DNA of 35,956 nucleotides from CG2-30-68-42 sp037440385 (GTDB lineage: Bacteria > Pseudomonadota > Gammaproteobacteria > Burkholderiales > Rhodocyclaceae): the NCBI GenBank assembly GCA_037440385.1, contig JBBIUI010000013.1, positions 1 to 35,956 of the forward strand, written 5' to 3'. Made by a program: the position numbers and the translations under genes. The notes under the pieces were generated by a model, which searched no databases, was not told the origin of the DNA, and worked only from the letters and a program-made list of their open reading frames with translations. This document shows, in pieces, positions 1 to 8,003 of this stretch (within the stretch, counting starts at the first letter, position 1; each line of letters begins with the position of its first letter).

Positions 1-1
1 G

Positions 2-946
2 CGGGCGAGCTCGGCGCGTGCGACGGATATGGCCGTCGCACCGGCGGCGGGGGCGGTCCTGCGCTCGCCGTCGCAAGCCACAGCGGTGCCGACCTCGCCG
101 GCGCCGCAGCCGTCGGTCGCGCAGGTCGAGTCGCCGAAGGCGGCACGCATTCCCGAGGCGGCGGCGCCGCAGACCGAATCGCGGCGCCAGCCTGTCGCGC
201 TCGCCGCCGGCCCGCGAGACGCGCCGCCCCAGCCGGTGGAGCGCCGGGACGGCGCACCGGCTGCGGCTCCCGCGGTGCCTGCCGCGCAGCTTCCCGCGCC
301 GTCCCGGCCGGAGGCCGGCGAGACGCCGGCAGCCGCTGCGCAGCCGTTGATCGAAAAACGCCTGCGGCTGGAGACGCCGCGCGCGCGCGCCGAATACCAG
401 CTGCGCAAGGCCGATGCGGCCGCGCGCGCAGGCAGGACGGACGAGGCGATCGAAGCCCTGCGCGCGGCATTGCGCGAGGACGCCGGCGACGCGCTGGCGC
501 GCCGCAAGCTCGCCGATACGCTGTTCGGACAGGCGCGTGCCGACGAGGCGCTCGCGGTGCTGCGCGAGGGGCTTTCCGCCGAGCCGGGCCAGGCGATGCT
601 GGCGCTCACCGCGGCACGCCAGCTCGCCATCCGGGGGCAGACCGCCGAGGCGATCGAGATCCTCGCCGCCGGCACTGCCGCGGGCGCGGATACGCCGGAG
701 CTGCACGGACTGTATGCGGCGCTGCTCCAGCGCGCGGACCGGCACGAGCAGGCGGTTGCCGAATATCGGGTGGCCTTGCGCGGAATTCCGGATGCGGCGG
801 CGTGGTGGGTCGGGCTGGGCGTGTCGCTGGAGGCGCTCGGACGTGCCGCGCAGGCGCAGGATTCGTACCGGCGTTCGCGCGAGACCGGAACGCTGTCCCC
901 CGAGCTCGCGGCCTTCGTCGAGGGCAAGCTGGGCCCGGCGCGCTAG
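2..946 (+). CDS. MshN-like TPR protein of pilus biogenesis (partial, 5' end outside window)
   Basis: The reading frame is open from the first bases of the window, so the true start is probably upstream; the first ATG seen is at 29. The first ~120 visible residues are rich in Ala, Pro and Arg and look like a disordered linker. From about base 380 the protein becomes helical with tetratricopeptide-like units (ADAAARAGRTDEAIEALRAA, LADTLFGQARADEALAVLRE, and a last repeat near WWVGLGVSLEALGRAAQAQ). This arrangement, a Pro/Ala-rich linker followed by C-terminal TPRs ending in a WWVGLG-type repeat, matches MshN of MSHA-type type IV pili as I know it. TPRs mediate protein contacts, so a scaffold role in pilus assembly is inferred. 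The other pilus genes in the window (pilB, pilC, pilD) are 11 kb away. The TPR assignment is firm, the MshN name less so. Confidence 0.65.
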   Translation, partial: RASSARATDMAVAPAAGAVLRSPSQATAVPTSPAPQPSVAQVESPKAARIPEAAAPQTESRRQPVALAAGPRDAPPQPVERRDGAPAAAPAVPAAQLPAPSRPEAGETPAAAAQPLIEKRLRLETPRARAEYQLRKADAAARAGRTDEAIEALRAALREDAGDALARRKLADTLFGQARADEALAVLREGLSAEPGQAMLALTAARQLAIRGQTAEAIEILAAGTAAGADTPELHGLYAALLQRADRHEQAVAEYRVALRGIPDAAAWWVGLGVSLEALGRAAQAQDSYRRSRETGTLSPELAAFVEGKLGPAR

Positions 947-965
947 CGAACGCCTGCGGCTTTTC

Positions 966-1673
966 TCAGGGCGGCAGGGTGCGGGCGACCACCAGGTTCG
1001 TCACGCGAGCCGCACCGCGCTTTTTCAGCGTCCTGGCAAATTCGTCGAGCGTCGCCCCGGTCGTCATGACATCGTCGACGACGACGACGTGCTCGCCGGC
1101 CAGATCCGCACGGCACAGGAACGCCCCGCGTACGTTGCGCTGGCGCTCGTCCCACGGCAGGCCCGCCTGCGCGCGGATGTCGAGTTCATGCGAGACCGAG
1201 GTCGTATCGAGCGGAAGATGCCAGCGCTTCGCGACCGGGCGCGCGATTTCCAGCGCCTGGTTGAAGCCGCGCTGCGACAGCCGCTTGCGGTGCAGCGACA
1301 TCGGCACGAGTCGAGTGGCCGGAGGTTGCGGCAAGCCGGCCAGTGCCTCGCCCAGGAAGGGCGCGACGGCGAGCCGGCCGCGGTACTTGAGCGCCTGGAT
1401 CAGCCGGTCGATCGGAAACGCGTAAGCGAACACCGCCAGCGTCGCGTCGAAATGCGGCGGCTTGCGCAGGCAGCCGCCGCACACCTGTCCGCCCGGCGTC
1501 GGCCGCGCACAGATGGGGGTTTTTCAACTCTGCAGCCGGGGCAGCGCGCGGTGGCACTCGGCGCACAGCAGCGAGGCGCCGGCACGAGCGCTGCACAGGA
1601 AGCAGTCCTGTCGCAGCAGCGCGTCCGCCAGCGCATGGGCCGCCGCGCGAAACGCAGACAACGGGTTTGACAT
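966..1673 (-). pseudogene. comF: comF, phosphoribosyltransferase-like competence protein, interrupted by an in-frame TGA
   Basis: ComF-type proteins have an N-terminal cysteine zinc-ribbon and a C-terminal phosphoribosyltransferase fold, and are linked to DNA uptake. From the ATG at 1673 the minus strand reads MSNPLSAFRAAAHALADALL with zinc-ribbon pairs CFLC and CAEC. It then meets TGA at 1524-1526 (codons CAG AGT TGA AAA ACC). The same frame continues without a shift into ICARPTPGGQVCGGCLRKPP and the conserved DATLAVFAYAFPIDRLIQAL region. It ends with the PRPP-binding motif VVVVDDVMTTGATL. The second half could start on its own at GTG 1484 (172 residues), but that would lack most of the zinc ribbon. 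TGA is a normal stop elsewhere in the window, so recoding is unlikely. It is either a recent nonsense mutation or a base error in the assembly. bioC lies divergently next to it, as is common in betaproteobacteria. Confidence 0.8.
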
Positions 1674-1763
1674 GACCGCGCAATCCCAAGATGATCGGCG
1701 CCATTGTATTGCCGTGCGCAGCCCCCACCGGCGGTTACCGATCACCACCCGTTTCCCGACTCG

Positions 1764-2699
1764 ATGAATGCCGGCCAGTGCGATCGGAGCAGACAGGGCG
1801 AGGCGGATCTCGACCCGGCCGCGATTCGCCGCGGCTTCGAGCGCGCCGCGTCGACCTGCGATCTCGACCCGGCGCTCCAGCGCGAGGTGGCGCGGCGCAT
1901 GGGCCGGCGGCTCGATCTCGTCAAGCGAGTGCCGCAGCGGCTGCTCGACCTCGGCTGCGGTACGGGAGCCGATCTCGCTGCGCTCGCCGCGCGTTACCCG
2001 GCCGCCGAGCTCGCAGGTTGCGATGCCTGCCTGCCGAGGCTGCGACGGGCCACGGGCAAGCCATCGTGGGTGAGGCGGCTGTTACGCCCCCCTCGACGCG
2101 TCCTCGCCTGCGCGGATGTGCTGCGGCTGCCGTTTCCCGCGCATCGATTCGACCTGGTCTGGTCGAATCTGGCGCTGCAATCGACGCCCGACCTCGCCGG
2201 CGCCCTCGGCGAGGCGTTGCGCGTGCTGGATGTCGAGGGGCTGCTGATGTTTTCGATGCCGGGACCCGACACGCTGAAGGAACTGCGCGAGGCCTTCGCC
2301 GCCGCGGACGACTTTCCCCACGTCCATCGCTTCCGCGACATGCACGACGTCGGCGACATGTTGGTGGCATGCGGGTTCGCCGATCCCGTCATGGAGATGG
2401 AGCGCATCACGCTGACCTATTCCGCCGCGGGGGATTTGTTTCGCGATCTCAGGCGCACCGGGGCGGGAAACGCGGCTCGCGGCCGCAGGCACTGCCTGAC
2501 GGGGCGGGCGGCCTGGCAGCGTATGCTCGACCGCTACGATGCGATGCGCGTCGACGGACGCCTGCCCGCCACCTTCGAGATCGTCTTCGGGCACGCGTGG
2601 AAGCCGCAGCCGCTCACCTGCGCGGACGGACGCGCGATCGTGCGCTTCGCGCGCGCGGCGATGAGCCGCGCGCCGTCTCAGCGCAGCCCGGCGGCGTAA
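1764..2699 (+). CDS. bioC: BioC-like malonyl-ACP O-methyltransferase
   Basis: Predicted SAM-dependent methyltransferase of 311 residues. BioC methylates the free carboxyl of malonyl-ACP, disguising it as a fatty-acid primer at the start of biotin synthesis. The SAM-binding motif I is LLDLGCGTGAD (about residues 60-70). Motif II-like DLVWSNLALQ and the following LRVLDVEGLLMFSMPGPDTL match the BioC pattern, in which the strand before GPDTL is characteristic. The start at ATG 1764 is chosen because the N-terminus before it (from 1704) has no family resemblance; ATG 1768 is not in frame. The 3' end overlaps the convergent cytochrome c4 gene by 22 bp. No other biotin gene is in the window. The divergent comF-bioC arrangement is common in betaproteobacteria. 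Confidence 0.82.
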   Translation: MNAGQCDRSRQGEADLDPAAIRRGFERAASTCDLDPALQREVARRMGRRLDLVKRVPQRLLDLGCGTGADLAALAARYPAAELAGCDACLPRLRRATGKPSWVRRLLRPPRRVLACADVLRLPFPAHRFDLVWSNLALQSTPDLAGALGEALRVLDVEGLLMFSMPGPDTLKELREAFAAADDFPHVHRFRDMHDVGDMLVACGFADPVMEMERITLTYSAAGDLFRDLRRTGAGNAARGRRHCLTGRAAWQRMLDRYDAMRVDGRLPATFEIVFGHAWKPQPLTCADGRAIVRFARAAMSRAPSQRSPAA

Positions 2700-3313
2700 T
2701 CGGCGATCGCCCGGATTTCCGCGTCGGTCATCTTGACCGCGATCATGCGCATCATCTTGTTCGGATCATTCGCGCGCTCCGCGGTGCGGAACGCCTTGAG
2801 CTGGGCCTCGGTGTATTCGGGGAACTGGCCCGCCAGACGCGGGAACTGGGCCGGCAGGCCCGCTCCGGCGGGGCCGTGGCAGCCTGCGCACGCCGGGATG
2901 CCCCGCGCCGCGTCGCCCGCGCGCCACAGCCGCTGTGCGATGTCCAGCGTTTGGCGATTGCGCGCGACTTCGGGCTTGTACGGCTGGCTCGCGTAATAGG
3001 CGGTGACGCTGCGCAGGTGCTTGAGTATCATAAAGGCGACCATGCCGTTCATCATCGCATTCACCCGCCGCTCGGCATCGCCTTCCGGGGCCTTGAAATT
3101 GCGTGCCTGTTTGAGCAGGTAGCTGGCATGCTGGCCGGCGAGTTTCGGGAAAGCCGGGCCGGTGCTATTGCCATCCGCGCCGTGGCAGCCGACGCATACC
3201 GTAGTCGCGATCTGCTTGCCCTTGGCGAGATCCGGCATGTTCGGCGCGGCGTTCTCCGCAGCCAGGGCGGCCAGCGCGGTGAATGCGAAGGGAAGGGCCG
3301 GCATCAATCTCAT
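2678..3313 (-). CDS. diheme cytochrome c4
   Basis: Periplasmic electron carrier of 211 residues with two c-type heme domains. It starts with a signal peptide (MRLMPALPFAFTALAALAAE), followed by heme motif CVGCH (C40, C43, H44) and a second CAGCH (C142, C145, H146). Each domain has the cytochrome c4 pattern of FPKLAGQH / FPRLAGQFPEY followed by a Met-rich stretch (MMNGMVA and NKMMRMIA) that supplies the axial methionine. Length and two-domain symmetry are typical of c4. The ATG at 3313 is preceded by GAGGAAC, a usable ribosome site. Proteins of this family pass electrons to terminal oxidases. It is divergent from engB, an arrangement seen in many betaproteobacteria. Which oxidase it serves cannot be told from the window. 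Confidence 0.93.
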   Translation of the reverse strand: MRLMPALPFAFTALAALAAENAAPNMPDLAKGKQIATTVCVGCHGADGNSTGPAFPKLAGQHASYLLKQARNFKAPEGDAERRVNAMMNGMVAFMILKHLRSVTAYYASQPYKPEVARNRQTLDIAQRLWRAGDAARGIPACAGCHGPAGAGLPAQFPRLAGQFPEYTEAQLKAFRTAERANDPNKMMRMIAVKMTDAEIRAIADYAAGLR

Positions 3314-3361
3314 CGACTGCGTTCCTCGGGGCAAACGGATCGGATAAACTGCGAATTTTAC

Positions 3362-4078
3362 ATGAGCTTGACCGTGCGCCGCGACATGCTCAGTGGACCC
3401 GTGGCCGAGGCGTCGGCGTTTTGCGACGCCGCTTTCGAACGATCGGCCGCCGCACCGGGCGATTTCCCGCGGGAATCGGGACCCGAAGTCGCCTTTGCCG
3501 GGCGTTCCAATTCGGGAAAGTCCAGTGCGCTCAACGCGCTCGCCGCGCACAAGGGACTGGCACGCGTCAGCAAGACGCCCGGGCGCACCCAACTGGTCAA
3601 TTTCTTCCGCGTCTGCGGGGGCTACTGGGTCGATCTGCCCGGATATGGGTATGCCAGGGTTCCCGAGGCGATGCGCGCCCGGTGGCGGCCGCTCATCGAG
3701 CGCTATCTCGACCGGCGCGGCGCGCTGTGCGGCCTCGTGCTGGTGATGGACGCGAGGCATCCGCTGACTGTGCTCGATATGCAGTTGATCGACTGGCTCG
3801 CCGGCGCAGGCAAGCCACTGCATGTGCTGCTGACGAAGTCCGACAAGCTCACGCGAGGCGAATCGCTGCGCACGCTGCAGCACGTCGAACGGGATCTCGC
3901 GCAGCGATGCGCCGACGCTTCGGTCCAGCTCTTTTCGTCCGTGAACAGGGCCGGGGTCGACGAGGCGCGGCGCACGATTGCGGCATGGATGCAAAAAAAC
4001 AGGCCCCCGGTTAAAGGGGAGGAAAACCGGGGGCCGAAATGCCTCGATAAAGATCAAGGCGCCCGCTCAGGGAGGTGA
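3362..4078 (+). CDS. engB: ribosome-biogenesis GTPase EngB (YsxC/YihA)
   Basis: TRAFAC-class GTPase required for assembly of the large ribosomal subunit. G1 is GRSNSGKSS (residues 47-55), G3 is DLPGYGYA, G4 is TKSDKL and the G5 region is SSVN. The start ATG at 3362 has no clear Shine-Dalgarno. A weak -10-like TAAACT lies at 3345-3350, so the leader may be only a few bases long. The protein is 238 residues, longer than the roughly 200-215 usual for the family. The last ~27 residues (after AAWMQKN) read through the terminator and hairpins of a candidate minus-strand small RNA (see 3993-4106). This tail is therefore probably not a conserved part of EngB. The gene lies between cytochrome c4 and hemB, a common betaproteobacterial order. 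Confidence 0.95.
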   Translation: MSLTVRRDMLSGPVAEASAFCDAAFERSAAAPGDFPRESGPEVAFAGRSNSGKSSALNALAAHKGLARVSKTPGRTQLVNFFRVCGGYWVDLPGYGYARVPEAMRARWRPLIERYLDRRGALCGLVLVMDARHPLTVLDMQLIDWLAGAGKPLHVLLTKSDKLTRGESLRTLQHVERDLAQRCADASVQLFSSVNRAGVDEARRTIAAWMQKNRPPVKGEENRGPKCLDKDQGARSGR

Positions 4079-4106
4079 AGCGGGAGACGGTTCGTCACCA
4101 TCTGCG
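3993..4106 (-). ncRNA. candidate small RNA antisense-oriented to hemB (anti-hemB-like)
   Basis: On the minus strand three hairpins follow one another: CCCGCT/AGCGGG (4079-4084 with 4062-4067), GCCTTGAT/ATCGAGGC (4060-4053 with 4048-4041, one mismatch), and a perfect 11-bp stem GGCCCCCGGTT/AACCGGGGGCC (4035-4025 with 4012-4002) followed after TG by seven T (3999-3993). The last is a textbook intrinsic terminator, which sets the strand and the 3' end. The first loop reads TCACCTCCCTG and the terminator loop reads TTCCTCCCCTTT; both can pair with Shine-Dalgarno sequences. The position upstream of hemB, the opposite orientation and the hairpin order resemble the anti-hemB RNA motif known from Burkholderiales. 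The 5' end is an estimate; TATGTG near 4115 is a weak -10. The terminator half overlaps the 3' end of engB. Confidence 0.68.
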
Positions 4107-4211
4107 CACATAGAGCGGTGCGACCCGAAAAAAGTTCCCGACCCGGTCGGGCGCGAAGGCACGCGGCCGTCCGCGATCGATTACCTTGTTGATGGCAGAG
4201 GAGTTTTCCCC

Positions 4212-5219
4212 ATGATAGGCAATGCCAAGTTTCCCGGAACCAGGATGCGCCGCATGCGACGGGACGATTTTTCGCGGCGGCTGATGCGCGAGCATCGGCT
4301 CTCGGCGGACGATTTCATCTATCCCGTCTTCGTGATGGAAGGCAGCCGCATCTCGGAGCCGGTCCCCTCGATGCCCGGGGTGTTCCGCCACAGCCTCGAT
4401 CGGCTGCTCGCGCTCGCCGGGGAGTGTGCCGGCGCCGGCATCCCGGCGCTGGCGCTGTTCCCGGTCGTCGATCCGGCGCTCAAGAGCCTCGATGCGAAGG
4501 AGGCCTTCAACCCCGACGGACTGGTGCCGCGCGCGGTACGGGCTCTGAAAAAGGAGTTTCCGCAGCTGGGTGTCATCACGGACGTCGCGCTGGACCCGTA
4601 CACGAGCCACGGACAGGATGGACTCATCGACGAACACGGCTATGTTCTCAACGACGAGACGTCCGAGGTGCTGGCCCGTCAGGCGCGAACCCATGCCGAT
4701 GCGGGCGCGGACGTCGTCGCGCCCTCCGACATGATGGATGGCAGGGTCGCCCGCATCCGGCGGGAACTGGACGAGGCTCGCTTCATCCACACGCGCATCC
4801 TCGCCTATTCCGCGAAGTACGCATCGAGCTTCTACGGGCCGTTTCGCGATGCGGTCGGCTCGTCGGCGAATCTGGGCAAGGGCAACAAGCACACCTACCA
4901 GATGGACCCGGCGAACTGCGACGAGGCACTGCGCGAAGTCGCGCTCGACATCGCCGAGGGTGCCGACATGTTCATGGTCAAGCCGGGGCTGCCCTATCTC
5001 GACGTCGTGCGGCGGGTCAAGCACGAGCTGGGGGTTCCGACCTTCGTCTATCAGGTCAGCGGGGAATACGCGATGCTGAAGGCCGCGTCGGGCAACGGAT
5101 GGATCACCGAACGGCCGTGCGTGCTCGAGGCCCTGCTGTCGATGAAACGCGCCGGGGCCGACGCGATCCTGAGCTACTACGCGCTCGAAGCGGCGCTGTG
5201 GCTCCGGCAGGCGGCGTAG
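4212..5219 (+). CDS. hemB: porphobilinogen synthase (delta-aminolevulinic acid dehydratase)
   Basis: Condenses two 5-aminolevulinate molecules to porphobilinogen in heme and siroheme synthesis. The protein has 335 residues, a normal length. The two active-site lysines are visible in SAKYASSFYGPF (K202) and MVKPGLPYLD (K257, the Schiff-base lysine). The metal-site segment is DVALDPYTSHGQDG, with Asp in place of the cysteine triad of zinc enzymes, which indicates the Mg-dependent class. ATG 4212 is preceded by GAGGAG at about 8 bp. The 4079-4211 leader holds the 5' part of the candidate antisense-oriented small RNA, and the 3' end overlaps slmA by 43 bp. Heme supply fits the neighbouring cytochrome gene, though the two are on opposite strands. 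Confidence 0.97.
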   Translation: MIGNAKFPGTRMRRMRRDDFSRRLMREHRLSADDFIYPVFVMEGSRISEPVPSMPGVFRHSLDRLLALAGECAGAGIPALALFPVVDPALKSLDAKEAFNPDGLVPRAVRALKKEFPQLGVITDVALDPYTSHGQDGLIDEHGYVLNDETSEVLARQARTHADAGADVVAPSDMMDGRVARIRRELDEARFIHTRILAYSAKYASSFYGPFRDAVGSSANLGKGNKHTYQMDPANCDEALREVALDIAEGADMFMVKPGLPYLDVVRRVKHELGVPTFVYQVSGEYAMLKAASGNGWITERPCVLEALLSMKRAGADAILSYYALEAALWLRQAA

Positions 5220-5785
5220 AGCAGCGGCCACTGGGCCGGCCACTGTGCGAGCGGATCGCGCGCGAAACCGCTCTTGGCGAACTGCTGCCATCGGCCGAGC
5301 GCATGACACATCAGCACATTGGCGAGCGCGCCGAAATCCTTCGCGGGCGGCAGTTCGCCGCACGTGGCCGCGACGCGAAGCGACTGTTTCAGCTCGGCCT
5401 CGATGCGGTCGAGCAGCTGATTGATACGCGCCTGCAACCGTTCGTGCTCATGCACCAGCGCGTCGCCCACGAGCACGCGCGTGAGCCCCCGGTTCTGTTG
5501 CGCGAAGCCCAGCAGCAGGGCGACCGTCAGCTCGACCTGTCGCAGCCCCGAGCGCTCTTCCGCGGCAATCCGATTGATTACCGTGAACAGGCTCGATTCG
5601 ATGAATTCGATCAGCCCTTCGTACATCTGGGCCTTGCTCGCGAAATGCCGATAGAGCGCCGCTTCCGACACATCGAGCCGAGCGGCGAGCGCCGCGGTGG
5701 TGATCTTCTCGCCCTTCGGGTCCTCGAGCATCGCCGCCAGCGTGTGCAGGATCTGCAGCCGCCGCTCGCCCGGTTTCGCCGCCAT
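5177..5785 (-). CDS. slmA: nucleoid occlusion factor SlmA (TetR family)
   Basis: DNA-binding protein that blocks FtsZ ring assembly over the nucleoid. The N-terminal helix-turn-helix reads ITTAALAARLDVSEAALYRH, followed by FASKAQMYEGLIEFIESSLF, and a later RINQLLDRIEAELKQSLR. All three segments line up with E. coli SlmA as I remember it, including LLGFAQQNRGLTRVLVGDAL. The start is placed at ATG 5785 (MAAKPGERR), because GGAGAGGG lies just upstream as ribosome site; a TTG 18 bp further up would include that site in the coding region. The predicted protein has 202 residues. The stop of the preceding HAD gene is 15 bp upstream, so argB, the HAD gene and slmA probably form one transcript. The 3' end overlaps hemB convergently. 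Confidence 0.92.
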   Translation of the reverse strand: MAAKPGERRLQILHTLAAMLEDPKGEKITTAALAARLDVSEAALYRHFASKAQMYEGLIEFIESSLFTVINRIAAEERSGLRQVELTVALLLGFAQQNRGLTRVLVGDALVHEHERLQARINQLLDRIEAELKQSLRVAATCGELPPAKDFGALANVLMCHALGRWQQFAKSGFARDPLAQWPAQWPLLYAACRSHSAASSA

Positions 5786-5799
5786 CGGTTTCCCTCTCC

Positions 5800-6438
5800 T
5801 CAAAACCTCGACAGGTGACGCGGCAGTTCGATCACCGACCGCAGCCTGAGGTCGACGAACGCTGGCGTGCGCGTGCTGCGACTGATCCAGACCGTTTTCA
5901 TGCCCAGTGCCTTGGCCGCTCTGAGATTGTCGGCACTATCCTCGACCATGACGCAGCGAGCCGGTTCGATGCGCGAGGCATGCAGCAGGCTCAGAAACGC
6001 GGCACGCGAAGGTTTCGGGCGGTACCGCATCCGCTCGATCGAGAAGACCATGTCGAAGAGTCCGCGTACCCCCATCGCATCGAGTACCGCTTCCGCGTAG
6101 TCCTGCGGGGCATTCGAGAATACCAGCTTGTGCCCCGGAAGCCGGCGCAGTGCGTGGCGCAGCGCCGGTTCGCGCACCACCATCGCGCGCAGATCCGGGA
6201 GTTCGTGCGTCTGGGCAAGGAACCGCTTGGGTTCGGTACCGTGGTGGCGCATCAGGCCGAGCAGCGTCGCGCCGTAGCGCTGCCAGTAGCGCTGCCTGAG
6301 CGCTCCCGCATCCTCTTCGCCGATCTGCAGTTCGCGCATGACGAACCGCGTCATGTTGCGGTTGATGTGGGGAAAGATCTGGGCAGTCGCGTCGTGCAGC
6401 GTGTCGTCGAGGTCGAAGATCCAGACCGGGCGAGCCAT
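5800..6438 (-). CDS. HAD-family pyrimidine 5'-nucleotidase-like phosphatase
   Basis: Haloacid-dehalogenase-type phosphohydrolase of 212 residues. The catalytic motif I is FDLDDTLHD (nucleophile and acid/base Asp, residues ~9-17), motif II is VFSNAP, and motif III/IV is RYRPKPS with VMVEDSADNL. The subfamily resembles Sdt1/PPN-type pyrimidine 5'-nucleotidases, which clear pyrimidine nucleotides. In betaproteobacteria this gene is typically between argB and slmA, as here. It begins 33 bp after the argB stop and ends 15 bp before slmA, indicating co-transcription. The substrate is inferred from family and gene order only. Confidence 0.88.
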   Translation of the reverse strand: MARPVWIFDLDDTLHDATAQIFPHINRNMTRFVMRELQIGEEDAGALRQRYWQRYGATLLGLMRHHGTEPKRFLAQTHELPDLRAMVVREPALRHALRRLPGHKLVFSNAPQDYAEAVLDAMGVRGLFDMVFSIERMRYRPKPSRAAFLSLLHASRIEPARCVMVEDSADNLRAAKALGMKTVWISRSTRTPAFVDLRLRSVIELPRHLSRF

Positions 6439-6471
6439 GGCCGCGTGCGCTGCGCGCCGGCCGGCGCACGT

Positions 6472-7356
6472 TCAGCGGCTCTTGATCAGGGTGCCGACGC
6501 CCTGATCGGTCAGGATCTCGAGCAGCAGCGCGTGCGCGACCCTGCCGTCGATGATGTGCACCGACCGGACTCCGCTGCGCGCGGCATCGAGTGCCGCGGA
6601 GATCTTCGGCAGCATGCCGCCGGACAGCGTGCCATCCGCGAACAGGTCGTCGATCTGCCCGGGTGTCAGCCCGGTCAATAAATGTCCGTCCTTGTCCAGC
6701 ACGCCGGGCGTGTTCGTGAGCAGGATCAGTTTCTCGGCGTTGAGCACCGCGGCCAGCTTGGCGGCCACGAGGTCGGCGTTGATGTTGTAGGTTTCGCCCT
6801 TCTTGCCGACGCCGATGGGTGCGACCACCGGAATGAAATTGCGCGCGTGCAGCAGGGCGACGACTTCGGGGTCGATCGCCTCCACCTCGCCGACCATGCC
6901 GATGTCGATCGGAGCCTCGTCCTTGCGTGCGCTGCGCAGGAGCAGTTTGCGTGCGCGAATCAGTCCGCCGTCCTTGCCGGTCAGGCCGACGGCGCGACCA
7001 CCGTGCTGATTGATGAGGTTGACGATGTCCTTGTTGACCTGGCCGCCGAGCACCATCTCGACGACATCCATCGTCTCGCGGTCGGTGACCCGCATTCCCT
7101 GGACGAATTCCCCCTGCTTGCCGACCCGCTTGAGCAGGCTGTCGATCTGCGGGCCGCCACCATGCACGACCACCGGATTCATGCCGACCAGCTTCAGCAG
7201 CACGACGTCGCGCGCGAAATTGCGTTTCAGCGCCTCGTCGGTCATCGCGTTGCCGCCGAACTTGATGACGATGGTCTTGCCGTGGAAGCGCTGGATGTAA
7301 GGCAGGGCTTCGGCGAGTACGGCGGCCTTCGTGCCTGCGGAGAGCTTCGTCAGCAT
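6472..7356 (-). CDS. argB: acetylglutamate kinase
   Basis: Phosphorylates N-acetylglutamate in the second step of arginine synthesis; argC for the next step is at 29.1 kb. The protein has 294 residues. The amino-acid-kinase nucleotide motif is IKFGGNAM, and the substrate loop VHGGGPQIDSLL is typical. There is an extra N-terminal helix before the kinase core (KLSAGTKAAVLAEALPYIQR); in this family that helix marks the hexameric, arginine-inhibited enzymes, so feedback inhibition is inferred. It is the first gene of the argB-HAD-slmA unit. A -10-like TAGAAT lies on the minus strand at about 7384-7389, just after the Hsp20 terminator, without a good -35. Confidence 0.97.
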   Translation of the reverse strand: MLTKLSAGTKAAVLAEALPYIQRFHGKTIVIKFGGNAMTDEALKRNFARDVVLLKLVGMNPVVVHGGGPQIDSLLKRVGKQGEFVQGMRVTDRETMDVVEMVLGGQVNKDIVNLINQHGGRAVGLTGKDGGLIRARKLLLRSARKDEAPIDIGMVGEVEAIDPEVVALLHARNFIPVVAPIGVGKKGETYNINADLVAAKLAAVLNAEKLILLTNTPGVLDKDGHLLTGLTPGQIDDLFADGTLSGGMLPKISAALDAARSGVRSVHIIDGRVAHALLLEILTDQGVGTLIKSR

Positions 7357-7410
7357 GGGTCGGTGCGGTCGCGCGAAAGCCGGATTCTAGCAGCCCGTGC
7401 GAACCCCCAA

Positions 7411-7442
7411 GAAAAACGCCGCTCCCGGCAGGAGCGGCGTTT
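7411..7442 (-). terminator. intrinsic terminator of the Hsp20 gene
   Basis: A perfect 11-bp stem AACGCCGCTCC / GGAGCGGCGTT (7415-7425 with 7431-7441) has a 5-base loop. On the minus strand it runs into TTTTTC. It ends the Hsp20 transcript and separates it from argB. Confidence 0.93.
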
Positions 7443-7477
7443 GCGATCCGGCGGACGGCACGACCGGCCGCACGCGC

Positions 7478-7891
7478 TCACGCGATCGTCAGACGCTTCG
7501 CGCTGGTCGCCGCCTTCTTCGGCAGTCTCAGTTCCAGCACTCCGTCGACGAATTTCGCGTCCGCTCGGCTTTCGTCGACATCCTGGCCGAGCTGGAAGGT
7601 GCGCGAAACCTTGCCGAAATAACGCTCGCTGCGCAGCACGCGGTCGCCTTCCTTCACTTCGTGCTGTGCCTTGCGTTCGGCATTGATCGACACGAGCGAG
7701 CCGTCGACCGTCACGTGCAGGTCTTCCTTCGCGATGCCGGGAAGTTCGGCGTGTACGACGTACTGCTCGGCTTGCTCGGTGACGTCGATCTTGATGCCGG
7801 GTGCTTCCGCCGGTGCACCGAACTCGATCGGACGCACGAAAAAGCCGCGGAAGAAATCGTCCAACGGGTCATATCGGGTAATGCTGGTCAT
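7478..7891 (-). CDS. small heat-shock protein, Hsp20/alpha-crystallin family
   Basis: ATP-independent holdase chaperone of 137 residues. The alpha-crystallin domain runs from about residue 32 (IKIDVTEQAEQYVVHAELPG) to the conserved beta-9 AKFVDGVLELRLPK, with the usual short N-terminal arm starting MTSITRYDPLDDFFRGFF. A strong ribosome site AAGGAGAC precedes the ATG. The upstream region carries a sigma-32-type promoter (7941-7969) and the gene has its own terminator (7411-7442), so it is a single-gene heat-shock unit. Confidence 0.95.
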   Translation of the reverse strand: MTSITRYDPLDDFFRGFFVRPIEFGAPAEAPGIKIDVTEQAEQYVVHAELPGIAKEDLHVTVDGSLVSINAERKAQHEVKEGDRVLRSERYFGKVSRTFQLGQDVDESRADAKFVDGVLELRLPKKAATSAKRLTIA

Positions 7892-7940
7892 GGCTGTCTC
7901 CTTTGCGAATGGCGGGAAATCCCGCGCTCCGATGACTCAC

Positions 7941-7969
7941 ATATAGGGCACCGTCCGTCGCGTTTCAAG
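7941..7969 (-). promoter_or_regulatory. sigma-32 (RpoH) type heat-shock promoter for hsp20
   Basis: On the minus strand CTTGAAA (7969-7963) and CCCTATAT (7948-7941) are separated by 14 bp. This fits the heat-shock sigma-factor consensus CTTGAA ... CCCCATnT. It lies 50 bp upstream of the Hsp20 start. Confidence 0.82.
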
Positions 7970-8003
7970 TGCCGTATCATCGTCGATCGGGAAGGAGAAA
8001 TCG

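Noticed and set aside
1524..1526. TGA in comF read as selenocysteine or as a reassigned codon
   Set aside because: ComF has no known selenoprotein form, no selenocysteine insertion hairpin was seen after the codon, and TGA ends many intact genes here (rplM, argC, coq7).
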